Positions 35,083-44,394 of a stretch of DNA of 64,000 nucleotides are shown here, piece by piece (position 1 is the stretch's first letter; every line of letters starts with the position of its first letter). The DNA is from Comamonadaceae bacterium (lineage in GTDB: Bacteria > Pseudomonadota > Gammaproteobacteria > Burkholderiales > Burkholderiaceae_C): positions 20,251 to 84,250 of the forward strand of contig CANKBG010000008.1 in NCBI GenBank assembly GCA_947479935.1. The letters are read 5' to 3'. The notes beneath the pieces were generated by a model, which searched no databases, was not told the origin of the DNA, and saw nothing but the letters and a program-made list of their open reading frames with translations. Made by a program: the position numbers and the translations under genes.

Positions 35083-36378
35083 TTGATCTACAAAAAGATT
35101 GCTGTTGTTGGTTCTGGGATCTCGGGCTTGGCCGTGGCACACAGCCTCAAAGGGCAGGCAGATGTGACCCTGTTTGAAGCGGGCAGCTATTTTGGCGGCC
35201 ACGCCAACACGGTTGACATCACATTGGCAACCGGAAGCGGCCCAGTGACCTATGGGGTGGACACGGGCTTTTTGGTATTCAACGAAAGAACCTACCCCAA
35301 CCTGATTAACTTGTTTGCAGAACTGGGCGTTGAAACAGCGCTGTCAGATATGTCGTTTTCAGTCTTGGCGCCCAAAGCTTGGGGGAATGAGTCTTTGGAG
35401 TGGAGTGGCAGCAATTTAGACACGGTATTTGCACAACGCAAAAACTTAATACGTCCTCAATTTCTAAAGATGTTGGCAGATGTCTTGCGCTTTAACGCGC
35501 TGTGCACACGCCTTGCAGAAAATCAGGCAGAAAAAGAAATGCGTCAGCCTCTTTCGGCGTTTTTGAAGCAACATAACTTCAGCGAAGCCTTCAAGAATTG
35601 GTACTTTTTGCCCATGATGGGGTGTATTTGGAGTTGTCCAACAGATCAAATGCTTGAGTTTCCTGTGGCCACCATGATTCGGTTTTGTCACAACCATGGC
35701 CTGATTCAAGTGAGCAACCGACCCAGATGGTTCACGGTTCTAGGTGGATCGAGAAACTATGTTGAAAAAATGCTCAAGGACTTGCCGAACAAGCGTTTAA
35801 ATACCCCCGTGCAATTGATCGAAAGAGATGCAGACGGCGTAAGGGTCATGACGAAAAACCATGCCGAGAGATTTGATGAGGTGGTGCTTTGTACTCACTC
35901 AGATCAAGCGCTTCGCATGCTAGGCGCACCCTCAGAAGTGGAAACTCAACTGTTGTCAGCCATACGATATCAAGACAACGTGGCGGTGCTTCACACCGAT
36001 GATTCGGTATTGCCCTCGAGGCGCAAAGCGTGGGCTGCTTGGAACTACGAAAGAGCAGAAGATGACAACCAAGAAAGCACCAGAGTCTGCTTGCACTATT
36101 TACTGAACAAACTGCAGCCTTTGCCCTATGAACAGGCGGTGGTGGTTTCTTTAAACCCCCTAAAAGCCATTGACAAGGCAAAAGTCATCCAGACCATTGA
36201 CTATGCGCATCCGGTGTTTGATTTGGCCGCCATGGATGCACAGCAAAAAATGCATCAAATTCAAGGCCGCCAACATACGTGGTATGCAGGCGCATGGCTC
36301 GGCTACGGCTTCCACGAGGACGGCTTGAAGTCTGGGTTGTCGGTGGCCAGGGAGTTGCTGCTCAAGGTGAACGCATGA
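35083..36378 (+). CDS. FAD-dependent amine-oxidase-like protein (COG2907)
   Basis: This 431-residue flavoprotein has the dinucleotide-binding VVGSGISGLAVAHSL near residues 8-22, the GSYFGGHANTVD segment and a C-terminal motif AGAWLGYGFHEDGLKSGLSVA. It belongs to the group found beside Cfa-like methyltransferases and DUF1365; a relative in Rhodobacter sphaeroides has been linked to furan fatty acid formation and to the RpoE/ChrR singlet-oxygen response. Exact chemistry here is inferred, probably desaturation or oxidation of a methylated fatty acyl chain. The only early start is TTG 35083; no ATG lies nearby. The stop overlaps the next start (ATGA). Confidence 0.85.
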   Translation: MIYKKIAVVGSGISGLAVAHSLKGQADVTLFEAGSYFGGHANTVDITLATGSGPVTYGVDTGFLVFNERTYPNLINLFAELGVETALSDMSFSVLAPKAWGNESLEWSGSNLDTVFAQRKNLIRPQFLKMLADVLRFNALCTRLAENQAEKEMRQPLSAFLKQHNFSEAFKNWYFLPMMGCIWSCPTDQMLEFPVATMIRFCHNHGLIQVSNRPRWFTVLGGSRNYVEKMLKDLPNKRLNTPVQLIERDADGVRVMTKNHAERFDEVVLCTHSDQALRMLGAPSEVETQLLSAIRYQDNVAVLHTDDSVLPSRRKAWAAWNYERAEDDNQESTRVCLHYLLNKLQPLPYEQAVVVSLNPLKAIDKAKVIQTIDYAHPVFDLAAMDAQQKMHQIQGRQHTWYAGAWLGYGFHEDGLKSGLSVARELLLKVNA

Positions 36379-37214
36379 CCTACTCGGGCGTGCTCATCGG
36401 ACATGGCCAAGTTCGCCATGTGCGCTTGCGCCCCACCTGTCATGCGTTTAACTACCCCGCCTACTTCATGCTGTTGCCCATGCGGCAATTGAACAAACAG
36501 AAGACATCGCTGGGTCATAACGCAAACAAAAATGACATCAGTTTGCCCATGAATCGATGGGGCCTCTTGTCTTTTTATGATATTGACCATGGCGATGGTC
36601 GAGCCGCGGCAAACGGCGGCGCATTGGCTTGGTTAGAGGAACTGCTGGCGAGTGAAAGCATTCTAGATGCCGACGGCGAAGTGTGGCTGCAAACATTTCC
36701 CCGCGTGTTGGGCTATACCTTTAAGCCCGTGAGCTTTTGGTATTGCCACCGCGCAGACAACTCGCTGGCCGCCATTGTGGCGGAGGTGCACAACACCTTT
36801 GGCGAGCGACACTGCTATTTGCTGCCTCAACCGAAATTTGGCCGCACAGAATTTGCAAGCAAGGTGTTCCATGTTTCGCCATTTTGTGAAGTCACGGGCG
36901 AGTACAGGTTTAGATTCATGCGGACAGTGCTCAAGGGTGTCGAGCGCATGGTGGCGAGAGTGGACCACGATGATCAGGAAGGACCCCTCATTCAAACCAG
37001 CATCAGTGGTCAACTGGTGCCAGCCACGCGCCTAGAAATTTATCGCACGCTTTGGCAATACCCGTTTTTTACATTTGCCGTCATGTTCCGCATTCATTGG
37101 CACGCTTTGTTGTTGTGGCTTAAAAAAGTGCCTTTTTTTAGCAAGCCTCAACCGCCCCTTCAACTTGTCTCACGCGGACAAACGCCTTCCGCAGCCACTT
37201 CAAAAATTAGTTGA
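36375..37214 (+). CDS. DUF1365 family protein (COG3496)
   Basis: This 279-residue protein starts at ATG 36375, overlapping the stop of the flavoprotein gene by four bases. It shows the DUF1365 pattern: GHVRHVRLRPTCHAFNYPAYFMLL-type N-terminus, FPRVLGYTFKPVSFWYCHR, VAEVHNTFGERHCYLL, SKVFHVSPFCEVTGEYRF and a hydrophobic C-terminal region. The family is always found near amine-oxidase-like and Cfa-like genes, but its biochemical role is not known to me. The longer in-frame start at 36279 lies inside the previous gene. Confidence 0.88.
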   Translation: MTYSGVLIGHGQVRHVRLRPTCHAFNYPAYFMLLPMRQLNKQKTSLGHNANKNDISLPMNRWGLLSFYDIDHGDGRAAANGGALAWLEELLASESILDADGEVWLQTFPRVLGYTFKPVSFWYCHRADNSLAAIVAEVHNTFGERHCYLLPQPKFGRTEFASKVFHVSPFCEVTGEYRFRFMRTVLKGVERMVARVDHDDQEGPLIQTSISGQLVPATRLEIYRTLWQYPFFTFAVMFRIHWHALLLWLKKVPFFSKPQPPLQLVSRGQTPSAATSKIS

Positions 37215-37216
37215 TC

Positions 37217-38440
37217 ATGAATAGCACCACCCCTACGAACGCTTCGTTTGAAATTCAATCTGCACCCATGGCTGTGCGCCGAGTTTTGCAATTGCTTGAG
37301 AAAATTGAGCACGGCACCATCACCATGCAGTTTCCAGACCGTAGCAGCAAAGTTTTTGGGAACGGCGCTTTGCCTCACGCTGCGATGAGTTTGCGCAATT
37401 GGCATGTTTTTTCTGCAAGCATGAAATCAGGCGACATTGGTTTTGCAGAGTCGTACATTGCCGGCGATTGGAGTACGCCTTCCTTGAGTGACCTGCTGCG
37501 CGTCATGATTCAAAATAGACGGGCCGTTGAAGATTTGATTTACGGCTCTTGGTGGGGACAAATGGTGTACCGCGTGCGGCATCTCATGAACCGAAATCAC
37601 AAGACCAATAGCCGCAAGAACATTCATGCCCACTACGATCTAGGCAATGCTTTTTATGAGTTGTGGTTAGACGGCACCATGAACTATTCCTCGGCACTGT
37701 TTGAAAATGACCACACACAAAGCATGGGCGATGCACAGCGCGCCAAAGTGAGACGCGCTTTGCGCATGACCGATGTGGGACTGGGTGCGCGTGTTTTAGA
37801 AATTGGCTGCGGTTGGGGCGCATTGGCAGAAATGGCCACCCTGGATTTTGGCGCAAGCGTCACGGGCGTGACGTTGTCTACCGAGCAATTGGCATTTGCC
37901 AAAGCCCGCATGAAATGGAATGGAAAATCAGAGAAAACCGACTTGCGCTTGCAAGATTATCGAGATATCAATGATGGCCCCTACGATGCCATCTGCTCCA
38001 TTGAAATGATTGAAGCCGTGGGCAAAGAATATTGGCCCACTTATTTCCAAACCGTCAGCAAGCTGTTAAAGCCTGGCGGCAAAGCATGCATCCAGAGCAT
38101 TGTGATTGACGATGCTTTGTTTGAGCGCTATTTGAAGTCAACTGACTTTATTCAGCAATATATTTTCCCAGGGGGCTGCTTGCCCAGCCCCTCCGAATTT
38201 AGAAAGCAGGCGGGCTTGGCGGGCTTGGAAGTCATTGATGAACTGAACTTTGGTCCCGATTACGCCGAAACCTTGCGCCGCTGGCGCCACGACTTCATGG
38301 CGCAAGAGACCCAAGTTTTGGCGTTGGGCTTTGATGCTAAATTCATTCGCGTCTGGGAGTTTTATTTGGCATATTGCGAAGCGGCGTTTGATGAAGCCAA
38401 TACCGATGTGATTCAGTTCACATTGCAAAAAAGCAACTGA
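37217..38440 (+). CDS. Cyclopropane-fatty-acyl-phospholipid synthase family methyltransferase
   Basis: This 407-residue SAM-dependent enzyme has KNIHAHYDLGNAFYELWLDGTMNYSSALF, the SAM-binding VLEIGCGWGALAEMA, CSIEMIEAVGKEYWPTYF and IQSIVIDDALFERY, as in Cfa. Such enzymes transfer a methylene or methyl group to the double bond of acyl chains in membrane phospholipids. In gene sets of this kind the enzyme may make a methylated unsaturated chain, the precursor of furan fatty acids, instead of a cyclopropane; sequence alone does not separate the two. ATG 37217 follows the preceding stop by two bases. Confidence 0.88.
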   Translation: MNSTTPTNASFEIQSAPMAVRRVLQLLEKIEHGTITMQFPDRSSKVFGNGALPHAAMSLRNWHVFSASMKSGDIGFAESYIAGDWSTPSLSDLLRVMIQNRRAVEDLIYGSWWGQMVYRVRHLMNRNHKTNSRKNIHAHYDLGNAFYELWLDGTMNYSSALFENDHTQSMGDAQRAKVRRALRMTDVGLGARVLEIGCGWGALAEMATLDFGASVTGVTLSTEQLAFAKARMKWNGKSEKTDLRLQDYRDINDGPYDAICSIEMIEAVGKEYWPTYFQTVSKLLKPGGKACIQSIVIDDALFERYLKSTDFIQQYIFPGGCLPSPSEFRKQAGLAGLEVIDELNFGPDYAETLRRWRHDFMAQETQVLALGFDAKFIRVWEFYLAYCEAAFDEANTDVIQFTLQKSN

Positions 38441-38441
38441 C

Positions 38442-38978
38442 ATGAAAAACCATTTGCGCAGACGGCATTTGCTTTTGGGCGGCGCTCTGGTCATTTTATT
38501 TGCGACTTTCGCGGCGCAAGGCAGCCAGGCGCTTTTGCCTGGCGCGAAGCCTTCTAGCGTTCAGCGATTGAATATTTGGGGCTTTGACGTCTATGACGTG
38601 CGATTGTGGTCGCAAGCGGGATTTAATATTCAACAATACACCGACCATCCCTTCGTCTTAGAAATTTCCTATCTAAGAAATTTTGAAGGCCCAACGATTG
38701 CCAAGAGATCGATTGAAGAAATGCGAAGGGTCGGCCCTTTCTCGGCAAATCAAGAGGGCATCTGGCTGAAGGCGATGTCCGACATTTTCCCAAACGTGGG
38801 CAAGGGGGATCGGTTGTGGGGCGTATACAAACCCAATGAAGGCGTTGAGTTTTGGTCGAACCAACGACGAGTGGGCAGCTTGCAAGACCCACATTTTGGA
38901 AAATTGTTTTTTGGTATTTGGTTGCACGAGTCAACATCAGCACCCGCGATCAGACAAGCCTGGATGAATGGCTTATGA
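38442..38978 (+). CDS. Chalcone-isomerase-like exported protein
   Basis: This 178-residue protein has a twin-arginine-like, hydrophobic N-terminus (RRRHLLLGGALVILFATFAAQG, about residues 6-27) and a body matching the bacterial chalcone-isomerase-like family (LNIWGFDVYDVRLWSQAGF, LEISYLRNFEG, LHESTSAPAIRQAWMNGL). Members of that fold bind fatty acids; no flavonoid role is expected. It probably acts outside the cytoplasm on the lipid made by its neighbours. It starts one base after the methyltransferase gene and overlaps the next start (ATGA). Confidence 0.85.
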   Translation: MKNHLRRRHLLLGGALVILFATFAAQGSQALLPGAKPSSVQRLNIWGFDVYDVRLWSQAGFNIQQYTDHPFVLEISYLRNFEGPTIAKRSIEEMRRVGPFSANQEGIWLKAMSDIFPNVGKGDRLWGVYKPNEGVEFWSNQRRVGSLQDPHFGKLFFGIWLHESTSAPAIRQAWMNGL

Positions 38979-40273
38979 ACGATCAGCTGCTTGTCAATCA
39001 TCGAATGAGTTTTTCTTACGGCCTGCTGGCATTGCCCTTGGCTTTTGTGGCGTTGCCGATGTATGTGAATTTGCCTCACTACTATGCCACTCAATTTGCC
39101 ATCCCGCTTGCCAGCTTGGGTGCAGTGCTTTTGGCCAGTCGGTTGATTGATGCTTTTGTCGACCCATGGATGGGACGTGTGAGCGATGCCTTGTATGGTC
39201 AATCTGTCAAGGCAGTCATGTTGGCGGCCAGTGTTTTATGCTTTTTGTTGATGATTTCATTTGCGCTGTTATTTTTTCCGCCCGCATTTTCAAGCACCCT
39301 TCCTTATGTGCTTTGGGTTGCCGTTTGCGTCACCTTTTGTCATTTGAGCTACAGCGGCCTCAGCATCTTGCATCAAGCGTGGGCCACGCGCTTGGGGGGC
39401 GGGCCGGTGCAACAAAGCCGCGTTGTGACTTGGCGTGAAGGTGCCGGGCTGGTGGGCGTTGTCACAGCTTCAGTCCTACCCGCATTGGCGGGTTGGCCGC
39501 TCACCACGCTGGTGCTGAGTGTCATGTTGTTGTTAGGACTGCTGGCATGGTTTGGTGTGTTGCAAAAATCAAGGGCAAAGACAGAACTTGTGAATGCCGC
39601 GCCTCTCAAGGCAGAGACGTGGCTGCCGATGCAGCAAGCACTGTTTGTCAAACTGCTGCTGGTCTTTTTATTGAATGGTATTGCCAGTGCCGTGCCTGCG
39701 AGCTTGGTGATGTTTTTTGTAGAAGACCAGATTCGCGCTACTGCTGAAGTGGCGCCTTGGTTCTTGGGCGTATATTTTTTATCAGGCGCGCTTTCCTTGC
39801 CACTGTGGTTGTGGTTGGTACGAACGCAGGGGCTACCAAGGGCTTGGGGTTATGGCATGGTCTTGGCCGTGGTGAGTTTTGTCTGGGTGAGTTTTTTGGG
39901 CGCTGGCGATGAGGTGCCTTTTCTTTGGGTCTGCATTGCGTCAGGCGTGGCTTTGGGCGCAGACCTGGTGGTGCCTGCAGCCTTGCTTAACCGAGTGATT
40001 GATTCGCTGGGTCATCGGGGCCATGCTGAAGGCCTCTATTTGGGCTGGTGGAACCTGACCAGCAAATTTAATTTGGCGCTGTCTGCAGGTCTCTGTTTAC
40101 CCCTGCTTTCATTTTGGGGGTATACACCGGGTGTGCAAAGTGAAGAGGGCCTGAGAGCTTTGTCGCTGGCCTATGGCGTCCTTCCTTGTGTTTTAAAACT
40201 TGCCGCTTTGGCGGCATTGTTTGTATTTTGGATTCAACCATCGGCAAGCTTGCCGGCATCTAGGAGTCAGTGA
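38975..40273 (+). CDS. MFS/GPH-type transporter (COG2211-like)
   Basis: This is a 432-residue membrane protein with about twelve hydrophobic segments. The N-terminal part has the GPH-type FVDPWMGRVSDALYG loop, as in melibiose-type carriers. The substrate is unknown; within this lipid-modification run it may move a lipid or its precursor. I start it at ATG 38975, overlapping the stop of the previous gene (ATGA), rather than at 38852, which lies inside that gene. Its stop overlaps the next start (TGATG). Confidence 0.85.
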   Translation: MNDQLLVNHRMSFSYGLLALPLAFVALPMYVNLPHYYATQFAIPLASLGAVLLASRLIDAFVDPWMGRVSDALYGQSVKAVMLAASVLCFLLMISFALLFFPPAFSSTLPYVLWVAVCVTFCHLSYSGLSILHQAWATRLGGGPVQQSRVVTWREGAGLVGVVTASVLPALAGWPLTTLVLSVMLLLGLLAWFGVLQKSRAKTELVNAAPLKAETWLPMQQALFVKLLLVFLLNGIASAVPASLVMFFVEDQIRATAEVAPWFLGVYFLSGALSLPLWLWLVRTQGLPRAWGYGMVLAVVSFVWVSFLGAGDEVPFLWVCIASGVALGADLVVPAALLNRVIDSLGHRGHAEGLYLGWWNLTSKFNLALSAGLCLPLLSFWGYTPGVQSEEGLRALSLAYGVLPCVLKLAALAALFVFWIQPSASLPASRSQ

Positions 40274-40887
40274 TGAACCGACGTTTATGGTTGCAAAATG
40301 CAGCCCACAGAATGAGTGCCCCGCTTTGGTTGCGAGCCGGTGCCGTGGCGGGCGCCACTGGCAGTGTGCTTGCGCTCTCAGGTTGTGCAGGGCCGCAAGT
40401 GACGGATCATGCGCAACAGATGCCGCCGTTAGATCTGCGAACTTATTTCAACGGCATGGTGGACGCGTGGGGCGTTTTTACCGATCGGAGTGGCCGCGTT
40501 GTGAAAAGGTTCACCGTGGTCATGGATTGCAAATGGCAAGGCGATGAGGGGGTACTCGATGAAGCCTTCACGTACTCGGACGGCACGCTACAACGCCGAA
40601 TATGGCGACTTAAGGCCTTGGCTCAAGGCCGCTATGAAGGCCGCGCGGACGATGTGGTGGGCATGGCCGCGGGTCAAACCAGTGGCAATGCGTTTCGCTG
40701 GCAATACACCTTGGCATTGCCAGTGGACGGCTCGGTATGGCACGTGCAGTTTGACGATTGGATGTATTTGATGGACGACCGTGTGATGCTGAACAAAGCC
40801 GTCATGAGCAAACTGGGTGTGACCTTGGGTGAGGTGACTTTGTCATTTACGCGTCGAACGCCCCTCTCTGGAGGCGCTTCGTCATGA
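40273..40887 (+). CDS. DUF3833 family lipoprotein
   Basis: The ATG at 40273 follows AGGAG at 40262-40266. The 204-residue protein begins with a signal segment ending in the lipobox LSGC (Cys38) and continues with the DUF3833 pattern: LDLRTYFNGMVDAWGVFTDRSGRVVKRF, RIWRLKALAQGRYEGRADDVVG, FDDWMYLMDDRVMLNKAVMSKLGV. The family is lipocalin-like in length and is regularly next to COG2907, DUF1365 and Cfa-like genes. It is presumably anchored in a membrane and binds a lipid, but this is inference. Confidence 0.86.
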   Translation: MNRRLWLQNAAHRMSAPLWLRAGAVAGATGSVLALSGCAGPQVTDHAQQMPPLDLRTYFNGMVDAWGVFTDRSGRVVKRFTVVMDCKWQGDEGVLDEAFTYSDGTLQRRIWRLKALAQGRYEGRADDVVGMAAGQTSGNAFRWQYTLALPVDGSVWHVQFDDWMYLMDDRVMLNKAVMSKLGVTLGEVTLSFTRRTPLSGGASS

Positions 40888-41759
40888 GCTTGCAGGCCAT
40901 CAAAGCGGCGCAACCTGAAACGGCCGTCACACCCGCACGGTCGATACTGGCAATACCCGTCAAACGTCGGTGGGGCGAGCCTCTGAATTTACCGATTCGC
41001 AATTGGCAGGGTAAGCGGGTCTGGCTTGTGGGTGCCTCCAGCGGAATTGGCTTGGCTTGCGCCAAGGCTTTGCAGGCTGACGGTGCGGTGGTGATTGTGT
41101 CTGCGCGTGACCTCGGTGCACTTTCAGAATGGTCTGAGAATTGCAAACATCAAGGACGCCCCGTTGAGCTTAAGGCGTTGGATGTGACTGACGAGTTGCA
41201 AGTTAAAAGCGTTGCAACACAAATTGCGGCGGCAGGCGCATTGGACCTTCTGCTTTACTGCGCCGGCCACTACCGAGCACAACGCGGCACGGACTTTGAT
41301 TTGAAAGACATGCTGCGCCATCAAGATGTCAATTACAACGGCTTGTTGCGTGTGCTCAATGCGGCATTGCCTTTGTTTTTGCAACAAGGTTTTGGACACA
41401 TCAGCTTGGTCAGCAGTGTGGCGGGTTGGCGCGGGCTGCCCAATGGTTTGGCCTATGGCCCCACCAAGGCAGCCGTCACGCATTTGGCGGAAACCTTGTA
41501 CATGGATCTGCAAGACAGGGGCATCGGCGTGAGCGTGATCAATCCTGGTTTTGTGGCCACCCCACTGACGGCGCAAAATAATTTTCAAATGCCAGCCTTG
41601 ATCTCTCCCGAAACCGCTGCCAATGCCATGTTGGCGGGCTGGGCCGAGGGCTTGTTTGACATTCACTTTCCCAAGCGGTTTACGCTGTGGTTGAAGTTGC
41701 TTCGCCTTCTCCCCTATCGAATTTATTTCGCATTGGTGCGAAAATTTACTGGACTTTGA
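40884..41759 (+). CDS. Short-chain dehydrogenase/reductase
   Basis: This 291-residue Rossmann enzyme has the cofactor motif VGASSGIGLACAKAL near residue 50, the serine in SLVSSVAG, the YGPTK active-site pair and the NPGFVATPLT segment. It has an N-terminal extension of about 45 residues before the fold. It overlaps the lipoprotein gene by four bases and so belongs to the same operon. The substrate is likely a lipid or carbonyl compound produced by the earlier enzymes. Confidence 0.88.
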   Translation: MSLQAIKAAQPETAVTPARSILAIPVKRRWGEPLNLPIRNWQGKRVWLVGASSGIGLACAKALQADGAVVIVSARDLGALSEWSENCKHQGRPVELKALDVTDELQVKSVATQIAAAGALDLLLYCAGHYRAQRGTDFDLKDMLRHQDVNYNGLLRVLNAALPLFLQQGFGHISLVSSVAGWRGLPNGLAYGPTKAAVTHLAETLYMDLQDRGIGVSVINPGFVATPLTAQNNFQMPALISPETAANAMLAGWAEGLFDIHFPKRFTLWLKLLRLLPYRIYFALVRKFTGL

Positions 41760-41761
41760 TC

Positions 41762-42196
41762 ATGAGCCAGCGACAGCAATTTGCACAAATTGCCACCTAC
41801 TTTGAAACGCTGACGCCTCAAAGCGTGGACCATTTGAAAACCTTTTACAGCCCGACGGCACGCTTCAAGGACCCCTTTAACGAGGTAGAAGGTATTGCTG
41901 ACATCGAGCGCATTTTTAAGCACATGTATGTGGCGCTCGACAACCCCCGTTTTGTCATCACCGAACAAGTGGTTGATGGCCGTCAAGCATTTTTAACTTG
42001 GGAATTTAGATTCAGATTCAAACGCTTTGAGACGCGCACAGAGCAAGTGGTGTTGGGCACCAGTCACTTGGTTTTGAATGAACACAATCTCATTGACCTG
42101 CACCGAGATTATTGGGATGCAGCAGAGGAGCTTTATGAAAAGCTGCCTTGGGTGGGCAGTTTGATGCGTTGGCTGAAAAAGCGGGCGAACGCTTAA
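41762..42196 (+). CDS. SnoaL/NTF2-like small protein
   Basis: This 144-residue protein starts two bases after the SDR stop and completes the run. It has an NTF2-like pattern: YFETLTPQSVDHLKTFYSPTARFKDPFNEVEGIADIERIFKHMY, then alternating strands ending with LHRDYWDAAEELYEKLPWVG. SnoaL-like proteins are cyclases, isomerases or ligand carriers. The same kind of gene closes related lipid gene sets in other proteobacteria. The direct function is unknown. Confidence 0.85.
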   Translation: MSQRQQFAQIATYFETLTPQSVDHLKTFYSPTARFKDPFNEVEGIADIERIFKHMYVALDNPRFVITEQVVDGRQAFLTWEFRFRFKRFETRTEQVVLGTSHLVLNEHNLIDLHRDYWDAAEELYEKLPWVGSLMRWLKKRANA

Positions 42197-42240
42197 TAAG
42201 GGACAAGCCTCAAGCGACCCGTTCTTTGGCGGAGACCGGT

Positions 42241-42855
42241 TTATTTGGGCTGACTGTCAATGAAGCTAGGGCGCTGCATGAGCTTCTCGTAGAGTTTTTC
42301 GAGGTTGGGATAACTAGCGCGCCAATGGATGTTTTGGAAGCGGAAATCCAAATAACCGACCGCGCAACCGACGGCAATGTCTGACAGGCTCATTTGACCG
42401 CCGGAGCAAAAAGGCTTGTCCGCTAGACCTTGCGACATGGCGCGCAGGGATTCAGAAATTTTGTGTAATTGGCGGTCAATCCAAGCTGGGCTGCGTTGCT
42501 CTGGGGTGCGGTGCGCCCAATTGGCTTCCATCCGCGCCAAGATGGCGGCATCTAACAAGCCATCTGCCAGGGCCTCCCAGGTTTTGACTTCAGCGCGTTC
42601 ACGGCCATTGGCGGGAATGAGTTTCCCCACGGGGGACAAAGTGTCCAAATACTCCACAATGACGCGCGAGTCAAAAACGGCCTCGCCGCCTTCTAGGACC
42701 AAACACGGCACCTTTCCCAGCGGATTGGACGCATAAATGGTTGTGTTGGCAGACCAAACATCTTCGGCCACCATGCGGTAGTCCAACTTTTTCTCTGCCA
42801 TCACGATGCAAACTTTGCGGACATAAGGGCTGGTAGGTGAACCGATCAATTTCAT
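42241..42855 (-). CDS. Glutathione S-transferase family protein
   Basis: This 204-residue protein has the thioredoxin-like N-domain (LIGSPTSPYVRKVCIVMAEKKLDY, KVPCLVLEGGEAVFDSRVIVEYLD) with the glutathione-binding proline and the ES/DS-type pair, and an all-helical C-domain (FCSGGQMSLSDIAVGCAVGYLDFR). It resembles the YibF-type class. The substrate is unknown. It is convergent with the lipid run and divergent from purB. Confidence 0.88.
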   Translation of the reverse strand: MKLIGSPTSPYVRKVCIVMAEKKLDYRMVAEDVWSANTTIYASNPLGKVPCLVLEGGEAVFDSRVIVEYLDTLSPVGKLIPANGRERAEVKTWEALADGLLDAAILARMEANWAHRTPEQRSPAWIDRQLHKISESLRAMSQGLADKPFCSGGQMSLSDIAVGCAVGYLDFRFQNIHWRASYPNLEKLYEKLMQRPSFIDSQPK

Positions 42856-42962
42856 GGGTAGTGTCTTGTCTAAAAAGAGTCAAAAAGCGGGTCTGTGAGA
42901 GGTTGATTCTAGAGGAATTGAAAACGCTGTTCTCTGTCAGGGTCAGAACTTACAATAAGGGT

Positions 42963-44369
42963 ATGACTTCTTCGCCTATTTCTGCCCTTTCGCCGTTGGA
43001 TGGCCGTTATGCCAACAAACTCAATGCATTGCGTCCCCTGATGAGTGAGCTGGGGTACATGCACCGCCGCGTGCAAGTAGAGATGGCTTGGTTCATTGCC
43101 CTGTCTGACGCAGGTTTTGAAGAGTTCAAGCCCCTGTCTTTGGGTGCACGGCGTTATTTGACGGGCTTGGTCACGCATTTTTCTGAGCAAGATGCCCTGG
43201 CCATCAAGGAAATTGAGAAGACCACCAACCACGATGTCAAGGCGGTGGAGTATTGGATCAAGTCAAAATTCAAAGACAGACCGGAGCTAGAACAAGCCTC
43301 TGAGTTTGTGCATTTTGCTTGTACCAGCGAGGACATTAACAACACCAGTCACGCACTTCAGTTAAAAGGCGCACGCCGGCAAGTGATCTTGCCAGCCCTA
43401 GACGAAATCATTGAGCAACTCAGAAGCATGGCGCACACCTATGCGGCCGTGTCCATGTTAAGTCGCACGCACGGCCAAACCGCAAGCCCCACAACAGTGG
43501 GCAAAGAGTTTGCCAACGTCGTGGTTCGTTTGCGTGGTACACGCGAAAAAATGGCGGCCGTGCCCTTGAAAGCCAAAATGAATGGTGCGGTTGGAAATTA
43601 CAACGCACATTTGTCGGCTTGGCCCGAGTTTGATTGGGAAGCCTTTTCTCAATCCGTGGTGGAAACCCCTGAGGCCAACGAAGCGGGCGGGTCAACAGAG
43701 CATTGGGGGCTGGGCTTGTCGTTCCAGCCCTACAGCATTCAAATAGAGCCACACGATTACATGGCTGAGTTGTTTGATACGGTGGCGCGCACCAACACCA
43801 TCCTCATTGACTTGTCGCGCGACATTTGGGGCTATGTCAGCTTGGGCTATTTCAGGCAACGCTTGAAAGCTGGCGAGATTGGCTCCTCCACCATGCCGCA
43901 CAAGGTCAACCCCATCGATTTTGAAAATGCAGAAGGCAACTTAGGGTTGGCCAATGCCGTGCTGAAACACTTGTCAGAAAAACTGCCCATCAGTCGTTGG
44001 CAGCGTGACCTGAGCGACTCTACGGTACTGCGAAACATGGGCGTGGCTCTAGGCTATACCGCTTTGGCTTATTCGTCTCTCATGACGGGTTTGAAAAAAC
44101 TCGAGCTGAACGAAGAAGCGTTGGCCCAAGATTTGGAGGCTTCATGGGAAGTGTTGGCCGAGCCTATTCAAACCGTGATGCGTCGATATGGTGTGCAAGG
44201 CGCCTACGAAAAGTTGAAAGAAGTGACGCGGGGAAAAACAGTCACGCCTGAAGCATTGCATGGTCTGATTCGCGAGTTAGAAATTCCACAAGCAGAAAAA
44301 GAGCGCTTGTTGGCCATGACGCCTGGCAGCTACATTGGCAAAGCCATTGAGCTGGCCAAACGGGTTTAA
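42963..44369 (+). CDS. purB: Adenylosuccinate lyase
   Basis: PurB cleaves SAICAR and adenylosuccinate in purine synthesis. The 468-residue protein has SALSPLDGRYANK at the N-terminus, TNHDVKAVEYWIK, EFVHFACTSEDINNTSHA, MLSRTHGQTASPTT and the fumarase-type signature GSSTMPHKVNPIDFENAEGN. I start it at ATG 42963 rather than at 42837, because a TACAAT-like -10 and AAGG lie a few bases before this ATG and the extension would overlap the divergent gene. The short leader is notable. Confidence 0.95.
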   Translation: MTSSPISALSPLDGRYANKLNALRPLMSELGYMHRRVQVEMAWFIALSDAGFEEFKPLSLGARRYLTGLVTHFSEQDALAIKEIEKTTNHDVKAVEYWIKSKFKDRPELEQASEFVHFACTSEDINNTSHALQLKGARRQVILPALDEIIEQLRSMAHTYAAVSMLSRTHGQTASPTTVGKEFANVVVRLRGTREKMAAVPLKAKMNGAVGNYNAHLSAWPEFDWEAFSQSVVETPEANEAGGSTEHWGLGLSFQPYSIQIEPHDYMAELFDTVARTNTILIDLSRDIWGYVSLGYFRQRLKAGEIGSSTMPHKVNPIDFENAEGNLGLANAVLKHLSEKLPISRWQRDLSDSTVLRNMGVALGYTALAYSSLMTGLKKLELNEEALAQDLEASWEVLAEPIQTVMRRYGVQGAYEKLKEVTRGKTVTPEALHGLIRELEIPQAEKERLLAMTPGSYIGKAIELAKRV

Positions 44370-44394
44370 GTCAGTCTAAGCGAGCCTCATCAGA

